Origin: Bradyrhizobium barranii subsp. barranii
GTDB taxonomy: Bacteria > Pseudomonadota > Alphaproteobacteria > Rhizobiales > Xanthobacteraceae
Length of the DNA: 64,000 bases
Reading direction: 5' to 3'
Assembly (NCBI RefSeq): GCF_017565645.3
Contig: NZ_CP086136.1
Location: 8,353,501 to 8,417,500, forward strand
In this document: piece by piece, positions 1-8,232 of the stretch
Position numbering within the stretch: the first letter of the stretch is position 1
Layout of the letters: every line of letters begins with the position of its first letter
Notes under the pieces: model-generated
What the model was told of the DNA's origin: nothing
The model's database searches: none
What the model saw: the letters and a program-made list of their open reading frames with translations, nothing else
Program-made: the position numbers and the translations under genes

Positions 1-461
1 GGACTTCCCGGTCGCAGTTCGCCGCTCGCCTGTCCGCCAGCAATGATCGCGCGCACAAGTTCCCGGATCCGGTCTGCGTGAGACAGCGCGACTGGCCAGT
101 TCTCGCTTACCGCCGCAGCGACCAATTCGTGTAATTTGCTGTCGTTCTCCAGCCGGTGTTCGTGCAGTTGCGAGATTGCGCTCAAAGCGGCCGTTAGACG
201 CTCCAGAGCCGATCCGCTCAAGAGAGCCGCAAGGATTGCGGCCGCGGAGACCTGTTCGAACAAATCCGCCACGACCGCCTCTTCGATCGCCTGCTTTGAA
301 GCGAAGAAGCGGTAGACGTTGGCGGGCGACATCGACGTTCCGCGAGCGATATCGGCGACGGTGGTCTTCCTGAACCCGATTTTGCGGTGCAATCGGATCG
401 CGGCTTGTACGATCCGCTGACGAATGCACGGCGATCCGGCCTGAGGTACGCGTTCCTGCAT
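1..461 (-). CDS. TetR/AcrR family transcriptional regulator (3' end outside window)
   Basis: DNA-binding repressor of the TetR family. The reading frame starts at an ATG whose first base is 461 and stays open to base 1, so about 153 codons are visible and the stop lies outside the window. Residues about 15-60 form the typical helix-turn-helix block, with IVQAAIRLHRKIGFRKTTV followed by VADIARGTSMSPANVYRFF and a YRFFASK recognition-helix end. The remainder is the variable helical ligand-binding domain. A palindromic site about 880 bp away (1338-1364) could be an operator for this or another TetR-type protein. The ligand cannot be deduced. Confidence 0.88.
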   Translation of the reverse strand, partial: MQERVPQAGSPCIRQRIVQAAIRLHRKIGFRKTTVADIARGTSMSPANVYRFFASKQAIEEAVVADLFEQVSAAAILAALLSGSALERLTAALSAISQLHEHRLENDSKLHELVAAAVSENWPVALSHADRIRELVRAIIAGGQASGELRPGS

Positions 462-472
462 CGCTTGGGACC

Positions 473-910
473 TCAGTGAGATGGGATCGAATGCAATTCG
501 CGTCGGCAGGCTTCCCCGAAGCCACGCAAGGGATCCATTTCCTCCAGGAACTCAGGCAGATCGCCAAATTCGCGGTTTGGTGACAGGTAGGTTTCGATGA
601 TCAGGCGACCTGCCCGCTCCGCGGCTTGAACCACTTGATCGCTGGACAGAATCCTCATCCGCCCTATGAGCGCATACAGATTGACCAGTTGCGGAATCTC
701 GGATTTGTCGCTGACGAGCGCGTCGGCGTAGACTCGGGAGGCCTCCTCGATGAAGCTTCGATAGAGCCGCTCGCGCTTGGAAATCGACCGGGCATAGTGA
801 CGCTCGCGAAGCCTGCGGCGCCGAGTCACCCATCCAGTTACGATTGTGGAGATCGCTCCGAAGGCCGAGCCCCCGAACGCAGCGAAAGCGGGCGCATAAA
901 TCGTGTTCAT
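473..910 (-). CDS. Small single-pass membrane protein of unknown function
   Basis: A 145-aa product, not recognised. It begins with a hydrophobic stretch (residues about 5-25) rich in Ala, Gly, Phe and Ile, followed by the basic run TRRRRLRERH, which predicts an N-out/C-in single-span anchor. The rest is a soluble, mostly helical domain. ATG at 910 is chosen because the membrane segment begins at once; an ATG at 924 would add five residues. It lies 11 bp upstream of the end of the TetR gene on the same strand, so the two could be co-transcribed. Function unknown. Confidence 0.6.
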   Translation of the reverse strand: MNTIYAPAFAAFGGSAFGAISTIVTGWVTRRRRLRERHYARSISKRERLYRSFIEEASRVYADALVSDKSEIPQLVNLYALIGRMRILSSDQVVQAAERAGRLIIETYLSPNREFGDLPEFLEEMDPLRGFGEACRRELHSIPSH

Positions 911-914
911 ACGA

Positions 915-1202
915 TCAGTCCTCATCTCTTGCGCCGCGGTGGCGGGGCGATCCGATGGTCCTGACCGCAGCAGTTCCCGCAGCGTGATCGAAGACGGCCC
1001 TGCAAGCATCGCTCAGGTCTGACTCTCTTTGCCTGAGACAGGCCTCCACATTCGTGGCGTCGGGGATGTAGCTAAGGCACAGCCGGAAGGCGTCAGGCGC
1101 GCATGCGGCCCTCTGTTCGGGAGTGCCGCGGTTCTCCTGCGCAAAGGCAGTCCCATTGCCGAACGTCGCCGCCAGCATGACGACTAATGTGAACTTGAAC
1201 AT
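915..1202 (-). CDS. Small secreted cysteine-containing protein
   Basis: A 95-aa product with an N-terminal signal peptide (FKFTLVVMLAATFGNGTAFA, cleavage near AFA-QE). The mature part has the spacing RAAC-x4-FRLC-x14-C-x10-C, a four-cysteine pattern that I recall as common in small exported Bradyrhizobium proteins. An AAGAAGGGA ribosome-binding site lies just upstream of the ATG at 1202, which decides the start over the longer frame. It ends 4 bp before the next minus-strand gene, so an operon with the membrane protein and TetR gene is likely. Role unknown. Confidence 0.65.
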   Translation of the reverse strand: MFKFTLVVMLAATFGNGTAFAQENRGTPEQRAACAPDAFRLCLSYIPDATNVEACLRQRESDLSDACRAVFDHAAGTAAVRTIGSPRHRGARDED

Positions 1203-1337
1203 ACCGAATCCCTTCTTCTGTTGAGCATCGCTCGTTCGAACAGGTGAACGCAGCGTCACGCTCCGAGACCCACCCTTCAAACAGTCTGAACACGCGCTTG
1301 TGACTCTTCGCTCTTGACACATCCCTCAGGCCGGGAT

Positions 1338-1364
1338 GTATATGAAATATACGGTGTAGTATAT
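1338..1364. promoter_or_regulatory. Three alternating palindromic half-sites (putative operator)
   Basis: GTATAT at 1338-1343, ATATAC at 1347-1352 and GTATAT at 1359-1364 form two overlapping perfect inverted repeats with 3-bp and 6-bp spacers that share the middle half-site. The block sits between divergent genes, 15 bp upstream of the start at 1379 and 136 bp upstream of the minus-strand start at 1202. Palindromes of this size fit a TetR-family dimer, and a TetR gene is nearby. The pairing is inferred. Confidence 0.5.
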
Positions 1365-1378
1365 TTATGGAGCCGAGA

Positions 1379-1588
1379 ATGTCAACGCTTTTGTGGTCGC
1401 TCGCGAAGGAAAATCCGTGGCCGGGGCTTGCGCTCGCATCCCTGAACCTGGTCGTGGCTCTGTCTCTCGTGGGCCTGAGCCTGCTGCTGGGCGTCACGAT
1501 ATCGTTGCTTGCCGGGCTGCACGCGTTCGTCGGCGAGCGGTCTTGGATCACGCCAAAGGGACTTCAGCGCGGGAGCGGGGCGCTGTGA
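1379..1588 (+). CDS. Small hydrophobic membrane protein
   Basis: A 69-aa product with one long hydrophobic region (residues about 14-47, rich in Leu, Val and Ala) that could form one or two membrane spans. The ATG at 1379 is preferred to the one at 1367 because GGAG at 1369-1372 is correctly spaced before it. Its stop overlaps the GTG of the next gene (GTGA, 1585-1588), indicating translational coupling. It starts 15 bp after the three-half-site palindrome and is probably controlled by it. No family recognised. Confidence 0.55.
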   Translation: MSTLLWSLAKENPWPGLALASLNLVVALSLVGLSLLLGVTISLLAGLHAFVGERSWITPKGLQRGSGAL

Positions 1589-2175
1589 GCAGAACATCCG
1601 TCTTGTCAATGCGTGCGCGCGGCTCAGTCGATACTCAAGCTCCCGTGCTGGGTTACTTTCTGTGGGTCGGCGGAGCGTTGCTCGTGCTGCTCTTTGCAGC
1701 CAATTCCCTGTTGCCCGAGACCCCGGCGAGCAGGCTCATCGAATCGCATTCTACACTTCCGCCGATCCGAATCGCCTCCGAGCTGAAGAGATCGGAAGCA
1801 GTTGTCATCGATACCAGCCTGCCCGGTTTCCTGCCCATTCTCCCGCACAGGGAGATTGCAGTCCCCTCGCCGCTCAGCTCGGATGTGGCCGATGCTGTAC
1901 GACAGCCGTCCGCGTTATTGTCCGAGCAATCCGATGCGAGTGACGGGAGCCCCGCAATCCCGACCCGTATCCGTGAAACGTTGGCGCAGTTAGGTCCGGG
2001 AGTTTCCGATCAAGCCGGCTCAAGCCCGAGGCCAGCCGGGCTTGCCTCCGAACCACGGCGCAGAATCGCTCCCACCCGGTCGGAGAAGCGGCGGCGACCA
2101 GCTCGGCATCCGAGTTTCGATAGCACTCTCGAATGGTGCGCTTCACTGAGCCACGGCCAAGGTTCGTGTCGATAG
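1585..2175 (+). CDS. Membrane-anchored protein with long disordered tail, unknown function
   Basis: A 196-aa product starting at GTG 1585, inside the stop of the preceding small membrane gene. One transmembrane segment (residues about 21-42, GYFLWVGGALLVLLF core) is followed by a Pro/Ser/Arg-rich tail without recognisable domain. The coupled start and the shared hydrophobic N-terminus suggest that the two proteins work together at the membrane. An in-frame extension to 1393 exists but would overlap nearly the whole upstream gene, so it is rejected. Function unknown. Confidence 0.5.
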   Translation: MSRTSVLSMRARGSVDTQAPVLGYFLWVGGALLVLLFAANSLLPETPASRLIESHSTLPPIRIASELKRSEAVVIDTSLPGFLPILPHREIAVPSPLSSDVADAVRQPSALLSEQSDASDGSPAIPTRIRETLAQLGPGVSDQAGSSPRPAGLASEPRRRIAPTRSEKRRRPARHPSFDSTLEWCASLSHGQGSCR

Positions 2176-2248
2176 GCCGTCATGGACCCGCGCACACACC
2201 GATAAGACCACCGGTCAGTTTTTCACGAACAGCCACTGGATTTGCCTC

Positions 2249-2851
2249 ATGTCGAAGAAGCGATTGTTAGCGATTATCGTTTTGTCCGCCACGCTTGCTG
2301 CTACGGGCGCGATAGCCGATGTCACCCACACACCTTTGGACGCCACAAATAGAGGCCTAGCCGCGCAAGGCGATGCCGATGAGGCGGCGATTCGTCGCCT
2401 GCTCGAGCAATTTCGCACAATAAAAATACCACTCAGTCAGGCGGTAGCGATCGCCGAGAATTTGCATGAGGGTTCAAGGACCGCGGATGTTAGCTTTGAG
2501 ATTTCCGGTCCGGCCATTTATCGCGTGCGGACGGTAGGCAATGAACGACTTTGGGAAAATGTCATAGATGCGAACACCGGAAGCGTGACAGAAAAGGAAA
2601 TTTCGTCATCGTTGAGGGAGGTCGACCGAGAGGATCTGGGCAACATCATTGCCCTGAAGTCCGTTGAGCAGGAGCTTTCGGACGCCGTACGCATCGCCGA
2701 GAAAGCTGCTGCGGGAAGCGCTCTCGCCGGAGGTCTGGTGAAGCAGGATGGCAAACTCAACTTCGTGGTCGTCATCGCCAGTGGTGATCGCTTGAAGGAG
2801 GTTATGCTTGAGCCGCCCAGAGTCGGCAGGGAAAAGTCGGCTCGCCATTAG
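2249..2851 (+). CDS. Exported PepSY-domain protein
   Basis: A 200-aa product. Residues 1-23 are a signal peptide ending GAIA-DV. Two PepSY-like repeats follow: the first around residues 58-120 (IPLSQAVAIAENLHEG, then VIDANTGSVTEKE) and the second around 135-190 (ELSDAVRIAEKAAAGSA). PepSY modules are known from peptidase propeptides and periplasmic inhibitory or sensory proteins, so a periplasmic binding or inhibitory role is plausible. Base composition is visibly less GC-rich than the thi operon, in keeping with an accessory block. No clear operon partner. Confidence 0.7.
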   Translation: MSKKRLLAIIVLSATLAATGAIADVTHTPLDATNRGLAAQGDADEAAIRRLLEQFRTIKIPLSQAVAIAENLHEGSRTADVSFEISGPAIYRVRTVGNERLWENVIDANTGSVTEKEISSSLREVDREDLGNIIALKSVEQELSDAVRIAEKAAAGSALAGGLVKQDGKLNFVVVIASGDRLKEVMLEPPRVGREKSARH

Positions 2852-3107
2852 GCGCCGCCGACAGCAGCAACGTCAATGCAAACATCCGAGCGCGCTCGCG
2901 TACGATAGCGCACGTCAGCGGCGGTTTGAATATTTCCGGACACCAAGGGCGACGAGGAAATTTTTCGCGAATGCGCCAGCCACAGTGAGGCATCGCGCCG
3001 AGGCTAGTCGGCTAATGTCGCCAGTAAATTCCGCACGCGCTCGCCGTTGTTCACCAGCGTCCTGTTCAGCGAACGCGGCTGATGTCTACCTAAGTGCCTG
3101 AGTTTGC
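2852..3107. other. Intergenic stretch without recognisable feature
   Basis: No ORF with plausible coding character, promoter or hairpin was recognised between the PepSY gene and the tRNA fragment. Short frames here lack ribosome-binding sites and resemble no protein family. The same holds for 3163-3364 on the other side of the tRNA fragment. Confidence 0.4.
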
Positions 3108-3162
3108 TGGCGCTCCCTAGGGGAATCGACCCCCTGTTTCAGCCTTGAGAGGGCCGCGTCCT
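3108..3162 (-). pseudogene. 3' fragment of tRNA-Glu(CTC), likely attachment-site scar
   Basis: Read on the minus strand, this 55-nt piece has the anticodon stem-loop CGGCC-CTCTCAA-GGCTG (anticodon CTC, Glu), the variable region, a T-arm and the acceptor 3' strand AGGGAGC followed by GCCA. The D-arm and 5' acceptor strand are missing: upstream sequence does not continue as tRNA. The T-loop has G where the invariant T54 should be (GGTCGATT instead of GTTCGATT). A 3' half with CCA is the usual remnant left by tyrosine-recombinase integration into a tRNA gene. No integrase is visible in the window. Confidence 0.75.
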
Positions 3163-3364
3163 TCTATGCCCGACGCGGCCTCGTGCATAAGAGCTGGATG
3201 CCAGCCCTGGCACTTAGCATCATCCGACGCCCATGAGCGCGCCACACACGTCCGCACCAAAGGCACCTCGGTGGAACGGCGTTGAGGTGCCCTTGGCTTG
3301 ACTCGACTATTCCGCTTTTGACTCAACTTATACGCAGTTGGACACGGCCGTCACGTGAGCAGCA

Positions 3365-3895
3365 TTACTCCGAGTACTTGAACTCGGGCATGTTCTTCAG
3401 CTCGTCCTTGCTGGCATTGAACACGACGTGGTCCGGATACCATTTCGACGCGGACGAGGCGGTCGTAGCGGTCGTCGTCGTGGTCTTCTCGGTGCCGGTC
3501 GCAGCGCCAGTGGTCGTGGTCGCCGCAGGCTTCGCGCCCGTGCCGGTGTAGGCGACGGCCTCGTTGACGAACTTCAGCTTCTCGTAGGGGACGGCGACCA
3601 GATGCTCGCCCATGCCGAGGAAGCCGCCGACGCCGATCACGGCAATCTTGATGTTGCCGCTCTTGTCCATCAGCAGGTCGTTGATCGAGCCAATGTTCTC
3701 GTTGGCGTCGTTGTAGATCTTCAGGCCCGACATCTTCGACGCACGCCACTCGCCCGACGCAGTCGTCGTCGTGGTGGTGGTGGTTGTGGCCGCGGGCGCC
3801 GCCTTGTCGGTGGTGGCCGTCGGGTTTTGCGCGAACGCAACGGTCGCAAGCAGTGCGGTGCCGGCAAGGCCGGCGGCGATCGATTTCATCAACAT
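3365..3895 (-). CDS. Exported PRC-barrel domain protein
   Basis: A 176-aa product with a signal peptide (residues about 1-23, ending VAFA-QN), a Thr-rich linker, and a PRC-barrel domain at about 50-110 (ASKMSGLKIYNDANENIGSI, then DLLMDKSGNIKIAVIGVGGF). A second Thr/Ala-rich linker leads to a C-terminal block (about 145-176) that looks like a degenerate second repeat. PRC-barrels occur in RNA-processing, photosynthetic and stress proteins; exported forms in Bradyrhizobium are often stress induced. AGGA upstream supports the start at 3895; an ATG at 3889 is possible. A weak EcfG-type promoter lies upstream. Confidence 0.82.
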   Translation of the reverse strand: MLMKSIAAGLAGTALLATVAFAQNPTATTDKAAPAATTTTTTTTTASGEWRASKMSGLKIYNDANENIGSINDLLMDKSGNIKIAVIGVGGFLGMGEHLVAVPYEKLKFVNEAVAYTGTGAKPAATTTTGAATGTEKTTTTTATTASSASKWYPDHVVFNASKDELKNMPEFKYSE

Positions 3896-3933
3896 TGTTG
3901 TCCTCTCCTTCAGCAGAAAGCTTATGCGGAGAG

Positions 3934-3958
3934 AACAGCGGCGATCATCCGCAGTTCC
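3934..3958 (-). promoter_or_regulatory. Possible EcfG-type (general stress) promoter
   Basis: On the minus strand GGAAC (3958-3954) is followed after 16 nt by TGTT (3937-3934), close to the alphaproteobacterial EcfG consensus GGAAC-N16/17-CGTT. It would start transcription about 30 nt before the PRC-barrel ATG at 3895. One mismatch in the -10 element keeps this tentative. Confidence 0.3.
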
Positions 3959-4132
3959 TTTTCTGCGGCAATTTCGTCACGCGATGATGGCGCTGCGCTG
4001 CGACGAAAGTTCCTGCGTCACTCAGGAACGTTCGATGAGGAACGTACCTGATGCACAGTTCCCCGCCGACGATCATGCGCCCTGGGTGAAGCACGATCGC
4101 GGCGAGGAACGCGCCGCCCTGCGTCGCTCAGG

Positions 4133-4708
4133 TCAGCTCTTGAAGTCGATCAGAAGCGCGGAGAAATCCGAACCGCCGAATGAGCTGCCGTTGGCGCCGT
4201 AGGACGCGCTCGACGATTGCGACTGCTGGAGCGCCTGGAGGAATTGCTGGAGAATGTCCGCCGTGGTCGTGTTGGTCGACGTGCTGCTGGTCGAGTCCGT
4301 CGAGGACGAATCCGATGAGCTGTCATCGGGCGGCGGTCCGCCCGCACCACCGGGACCGCCGGGACCACCAGGACCGCCGGCGCCGCCGGGCCCCTTGGCG
4401 AAAGCGGACTGAAACACGTTCTTCAGTTCGTCCGCCTGGTCCGAGGTCAGCGTCCCGTTCGACACTTCGTTGGCGATGAGATCGTCGATCTTCGACTTCA
4501 TCTCGTCCTTGGAAGGACGCGTGCCGCTCGACTGATCGCTGGATCGGCTCGACTGCAAGGCGGTGTCGATGTCGGTCAGCGCGGTCGAGAGCGCCGACTG
4601 GTCCGACGACGAGATCGTGCCGTCGGAAACGTCCGATTGCAATTGCTGCTGAAGCCGCTGCAGGGGCGACTGGTAGTTACCGGCGGAGGCCGCCGAAATC
4701 GAGGTCAT
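4133..4708 (-). CDS. Low-complexity Ser/Gly/Gln-rich protein
   Basis: A 191-aa product. The frame is open far upstream but the N-terminus MTSISAASAGNYQSPLQRLQ at ATG 4708 begins just after the promoter region of the divergent regulator gene, so this start is preferred. Residues about 20-105 contain two similar helical segments (SDGTISSSDQSALSTALTDI and SNGTLTSDQADELKNVFQSA) reminiscent of degenerate EF-hand-like repeats. A GGPGGPGG block and a Ser/Asp/Thr-rich stretch follow, ending in a Gln/Ser-rich helix. No signal peptide is visible. Function unknown; divergence from the two-component pair may indicate co-regulation. Confidence 0.6.
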   Translation of the reverse strand: MTSISAASAGNYQSPLQRLQQQLQSDVSDGTISSSDQSALSTALTDIDTALQSSRSSDQSSGTRPSKDEMKSKIDDLIANEVSNGTLTSDQADELKNVFQSAFAKGPGGAGGPGGPGGPGGAGGPPPDDSSSDSSSTDSTSSTSTNTTTADILQQFLQALQQSQSSSASYGANGSSFGGSDFSALLIDFKS

Positions 4709-4888
4709 AATGGCTCCGTGGCTTTTGCGGGGTTTCGTAAGCGACACCGCCACGGTATGGTTAGCGGCCTTAACGAGACCTTGCCGCTTCCCTGCCCGGG
4801 TATTGCCTGCTGTTGCGCCCGGACAGTCAGAAACAATCCGAAACAAAAATCTTCGCCATTTGGCCCGAATCTTGGACAAACAAAGCGC

Positions 4889-5654
4889 ATGGCCAATCCC
4901 AACATCCTGGTCGTCGAGGACGACCGCGAAACCCGGACGTTGATTGCAAAGTACCTGCGCAACAACGCCTGCAACGTCACCACCGTGAGCGATGGCCGGG
5001 AGATGTCGCGTGCCTTGGCCGATCACAGGGTCGACCTCATCATCCTCGACGTCATGCTGCCCGGCGAGGACGGCCTGAGCCTGTGCCGCAAGGTACGCTC
5101 GGAGGCGCAGACGCCGATCATCATGCTGACCGCGCGCGGCGAGGACGTCGATCGCATCGTCGGCCTCGAGATGGGCGCGGACGACTATCTGCCAAAGCCC
5201 TTCAACCCGCGCGAGCTGCTCGCACGCATCAACGCGGTGCTGCGCCGCCAGGCCGCAGCCCAGGCGGCAAGCTCGATCGAGGGCGCCTCCACGCTCGTCT
5301 TCGAGGGCTGGCGCATCGATCTGCGCCTGCGCGAATTGCGCAATCCGGAAGGCGCGCGCGTCGCGGTGACCAGCGCCGAGTTCGATCTCCTGCGGACGTT
5401 CTGCGAGCGGCCCGGCCGCGTGCTGTCGCGCGACAGCCTGCTCGACCTCACGCAAGGGCGCAACACCGGCTCGTTCGAGCGATCGATCGATCGTGCTGGT
5501 CAGCCGCATCCGCCGCAAGATCGAGCCCAATCCGGCCGATCCCACCATCATCAAGACGGTGCGCTCCGGCGGCTATCTGTTCACGCCCAGAACTGAAGCG
5601 GCCGGGACTGAAGCAGCTGGCAATGAAGCGGTCGCGGCGACCCTGAGCAATTAG
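4889..5654 (+). pseudogene. OmpR-family response regulator with a frame break near the C-terminus
   Basis: Receiver domain at residues 1-120 with the acidic pair D11/D12, phosphoacceptor D54 (LIILDVMLPGEDG) and K103 (LPKPFNP), followed by a winged-helix DNA-binding domain. Reading from ATG 4889 is clean until a GATC triplication (5481-5492). After it the frame gives a nonsense tail ending at 5596. The alternative frame from 5493 restores VLVSRIRRKIEP and then TVRSGGYLFTPR, the expected recognition-helix and wing residues, and stops at 5654. One extra base, or a 4-bp GATC slippage, explains it. Without repair the DNA-binding wing is lost. It lies 13 bp upstream of its sensor kinase. Confidence 0.85.
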
Positions 5655-5667
5655 CGGGGCGGTCGTC

Positions 5668-6995
5668 ATGACGCCGTTCCGCTTCTTCCACCTCAAAAGC
5701 ATCGGTGGACAGATCGCCGCACTGGTGGTGGCGTCGATCGTCGCGCTGCATCTGATCCTCACCGCCAGCTTCCTGATCAGCCGGCCGGACCGGGCCGAGC
5801 CGCCGCCCGACGCCGCCCATCAGCTTGCGGACGCGGCCCTGCTGCTCAACGGCACGGATGCGAGCGAGCGGCCGCGCATCCTCGCCAATATCGTGCGTGC
5901 GTTTCCGAATGCCGGCATCGAGCTCCTCGCGCCGGGGACCTTCTCCGTCGCCGAAGACAGCGGTGGCCCGCATCTGCGCAACGTGCGCCGGCATCTCGGC
6001 CATCAGTACAAGGTGGTCGCGCTGGCCCCGAACTTCGGCGTGCACCGCGTCGCGGTCGAGCTTCCCGACGGCAGTGTGATCGCAGGCCGCGTCGAGCAGG
6101 GCCCGCATCCGCCGCGGTTCTGGGGCGGCCCCTGGATGATAACGCTGCTGTTCGCGCTGATCAGCGTCACGATGCTCGGTCTGTGGGCGGCCTACGCGCT
6201 GGCCGCGCCGCTGTCCTCGTTTGCCAGGGCCGCCGAGAATTTCAGCCTGGACGGGGCGGCCGATCCGCTGCCCGAGCGCGGCCCGGAGGAGATCCGCTCG
6301 GTCGCGCGCGCGCTCAACCGCATGCATGAGCGGATCGCGCGGCTGATGTCGGATCGCACCCGCATGCTGGCGGCGATCAGCCACGACCTGCGAACGCCGA
6401 TCACCCGGCTGCGCCTGCGCGCCGAGTTCATCGAGGACGAGGGCAACCGAAGGCGCATGCTGATCGATCTCGACCAGATGCGCTCGTGCTGGAATCCGTG
6501 TTGTCGCTGCTGCGCAACGACCGCAAGATCGAGGCGGTGACGCTGGTCGACATCGCGAGCACGCTCCAGGTCATCGCCGACCAGTTCGGCGACATGGGCC
6601 ATGTCGTGCACTATGACGGCCCCGCTTCGGCGACGGCCGCCGCGCGGCCCGACGAACTGCATCGGGGCGTCACCAACCTCGTCGAGAACGCGGTGCGCTT
6701 CGGCGCCGAAGTGACGATCCGCCTCGACGTATCAGGCACCAGGCTCGTCATCGACGTCGAGGACGACGGCCCCGGCATCTCGGATGCGCGCAAGCAGGAG
6801 ATGCTGGAGCCGTTCGCGCGCGGCGACGACGCGCGCACCATGGACGAGCACACCGGCTTCGGGCTCGGCCTGTCGATCGCGCGCGCGATCGCGATCGCCC
6901 ATGGCGGCGAATTGTCGTTGCACGACCGCGCGCCGCACGGGCTGATCGTGCGGATGCAATTGCCGGTATGGCAGCAGCCGCGGCGGGCGGCGTAA
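5668..6995 (+). pseudogene. Sensor histidine kinase with a one-base deletion
   Basis: EnvZ/OmpR-class sensor. The N-terminal part has two membrane spans (residues about 14-37 and 157-180), a periplasmic loop of about 120 residues, a HAMP linker and a HisKA box with phosphoacceptor H239 (ISHDLRTPITRLRL). After residue 273 the frame derails. The next frame begins at 6486 with LESVLSLLRND and contains the N, G1 and G2 boxes (NLVENAVRFGA, DDGPGIS, GFGLGLSIARA), ending at 6995. Restoring one A between 6486 and 6487 gives a continuous 442-aa protein. As written, catalytic and phosphoacceptor domains are separated, so autophosphorylation would be lost unless the break is a sequencing error. Confidence 0.87.
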
Positions 6996-7003
6996 GGCAT
7001 GCC

Positions 7004-7204
7004 TCAGGCGGCGAGCGGCGGATGCTCGATCGGGTGCTCATCGAAGATCGCCACCGCCTCGAAGCGGTAGCCGCAGGCGTGGCATTTCCAGAGATAGGAA
7101 ACGCGGCCTTCGCCCGGCTCGATCCAGTCCGGAGACGGGATCGGTGCCCCACATTGCGCACAGGGGTTCTGCTTGGGGATGTCGCCGATGTCTGCTCGGG
7201 TCAT
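7004..7204 (-). CDS. Small zinc-ribbon protein
   Basis: A 66-aa protein with two CxxC knuckles (CAQCGAP near residue 14 and CHACGYRFE near residue 43) spaced like a rubredoxin-type zinc ribbon. The start at ATG 7204 is chosen because GGGAG lies 8 nt upstream; the longer frame to 7294 has no such site. It converges on the sensor kinase gene with an 8-bp gap. Probably cytoplasmic; function unknown. Confidence 0.7.
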   Translation of the reverse strand: MTRADIGDIPKQNPCAQCGAPIPSPDWIEPGEGRVSYLWKCHACGYRFEAVAIFDEHPIEHPPLAA

Positions 7205-7428
7205 GGACGTTCTCCCGAATTTTGAATAGCGATTTTTGGGCGAATGCACGAATAGACAGACCTGCTGTCGCGTAACGCACATCGCCAAGTGCAATCCTAA
7301 CCTGGGTTTGAGTCGTAAAAACGACGGCCCCGCGAAAATCGCCGCTGGCGGCGTTTCGCCACATCATCGCCGTGTTCCCACGGCCTAACGCGCACGGGTG
7401 CAGGTTCGTTCTGCCGAGGAATAATTCA

Positions 7429-7965
7429 ATGAAAATTTTGCGTATTGCCGCGCTCGTTGCGGCCGGGCTGATGTTGCCGCAGGCCGCATTCGCGGGCGAA
7501 GCCGAGTATGCCGAGATGGTCGCGGCCCATGCCCGCGCCAACGGCGTGCCGGAAGCGCTGGTGCATCGCGTCATCATGCGCGAGAGCCGCTATCAGCCCG
7601 GCCTTATCGGCCGCGGCGGCACCATCGGCCTGATGCAGATCAAGCTCGCGACCGCCCGCGGGGTCGGCTACACCGGCGACGCCGCCGGCCTGCGCGATCC
7701 CAACACCAACCTCACCTACGCCGTCAAATACCTCGCCGGCGCCTATCGCGCCGCCAATGGCGACCTCGCCCGAGCCGTGCGTTATTTCGCGGGCGGCTAT
7801 TACTACGTTGCAAAGCGGCAGCGTCAGGAGGCCGTGCAGGTCGCCAATATGGGCGACACCTGGCTCGAGCCGAACGGCAATCCGCAGCCGATGCTCGGGA
7901 CGGCGCCGCATAAGAAGCTGGCCCAGCGCGTCAGCAATGCGCGGGCGCAGGTTCCCAACCACTAG
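7429..7965 (+). CDS. Lytic transglycosylase (SLT family)
   Basis: A 178-aa exported muramidase-like enzyme that cleaves peptidoglycan glycan strands. Signal peptide at residues 1-21 (ending AAFA-GE). The SLT domain has the catalytic Glu in HRVIMRESRYQP, followed by the GLMQI motif (GGTIGLMQIKLATARG) and the NLTYAVKYLAGAY helix. It is short for the family, essentially a bare catalytic domain. GAGGA precedes the ATG at 7429. Its C-terminus is rich in basic residues, which may aid wall binding. Monocistronic, followed by a palindromic repeat. Confidence 0.88.
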   Translation: MKILRIAALVAAGLMLPQAAFAGEAEYAEMVAAHARANGVPEALVHRVIMRESRYQPGLIGRGGTIGLMQIKLATARGVGYTGDAAGLRDPNTNLTYAVKYLAGAYRAANGDLARAVRYFAGGYYYVAKRQRQEAVQVANMGDTWLEPNGNPQPMLGTAPHKKLAQRVSNARAQVPNH

Positions 7966-7971
7966 CCACCG

Positions 7972-8072
7972 TCATTCCGGGGCGATGCGAAGCATCGAGC
8001 CCGGAATCTCGAGCTTCCCCGGTGCGCAATTGCGCACCCGGGGTTCGGTCCGGCGCGCCGGAATGACAGCCC
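7972..8072. repeat. Palindromic intergenic repeat
   Basis: Starts GTCATTCCGGGGCG and ends CGCGCCGGAATGAC, giving a long imperfect hairpin with inner palindromes (GCGAAGC, GGTGCGCAATTGCGCACC). This is the typical architecture of Bradyrhizobium REP-like elements. It may stabilise or end the transglycosylase transcript. Confidence 0.7.
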
Positions 8073-8120
8073 TGTGGCTAGCGCGTTGACCACCCCGTCC
8101 CGCTGGCATACATTAGAGCC

Positions 8121-8231
8121 GTTCCGAGGGGTGCTCCGAGGAGGAGCTGAGATACCGCTAAATGGGTCAGAAGGCCCAGGACCGCGGTGACCCTTTGAAC
8201 CTGATCCGGGTCATGCCGGCGAAGGGACAGG
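8121..8231 (+). ncRNA. TPP riboswitch (THI box)
   Basis: Contains the two conserved TPP-aptamer signatures: CTGAGATACCGC (8147 onward) and ACCTGATCCGGGTCATGCC followed by GGCGAAGGGA (8199-8227), with a variable P3 arm between. The 3' edge of the aptamer (GGGACAGGG) also holds the ribosome-binding site of thiO, whose ATG is at 8233. TPP binding would therefore most simply block translation of the first gene, the usual mode in Gram-negative bacteria. No separate intrinsic terminator is visible before thiO. Confidence 0.95.
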
Positions 8232-8232
8232 G

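Noticed and set aside
4133..5554. Long open frame of 473 codons on the minus strand across the response regulator gene
   Set aside because: Only the part from ATG 4708 has independent coding character. The upstream part mirrors the plus-strand regulator codons, as often happens in GC-rich DNA.
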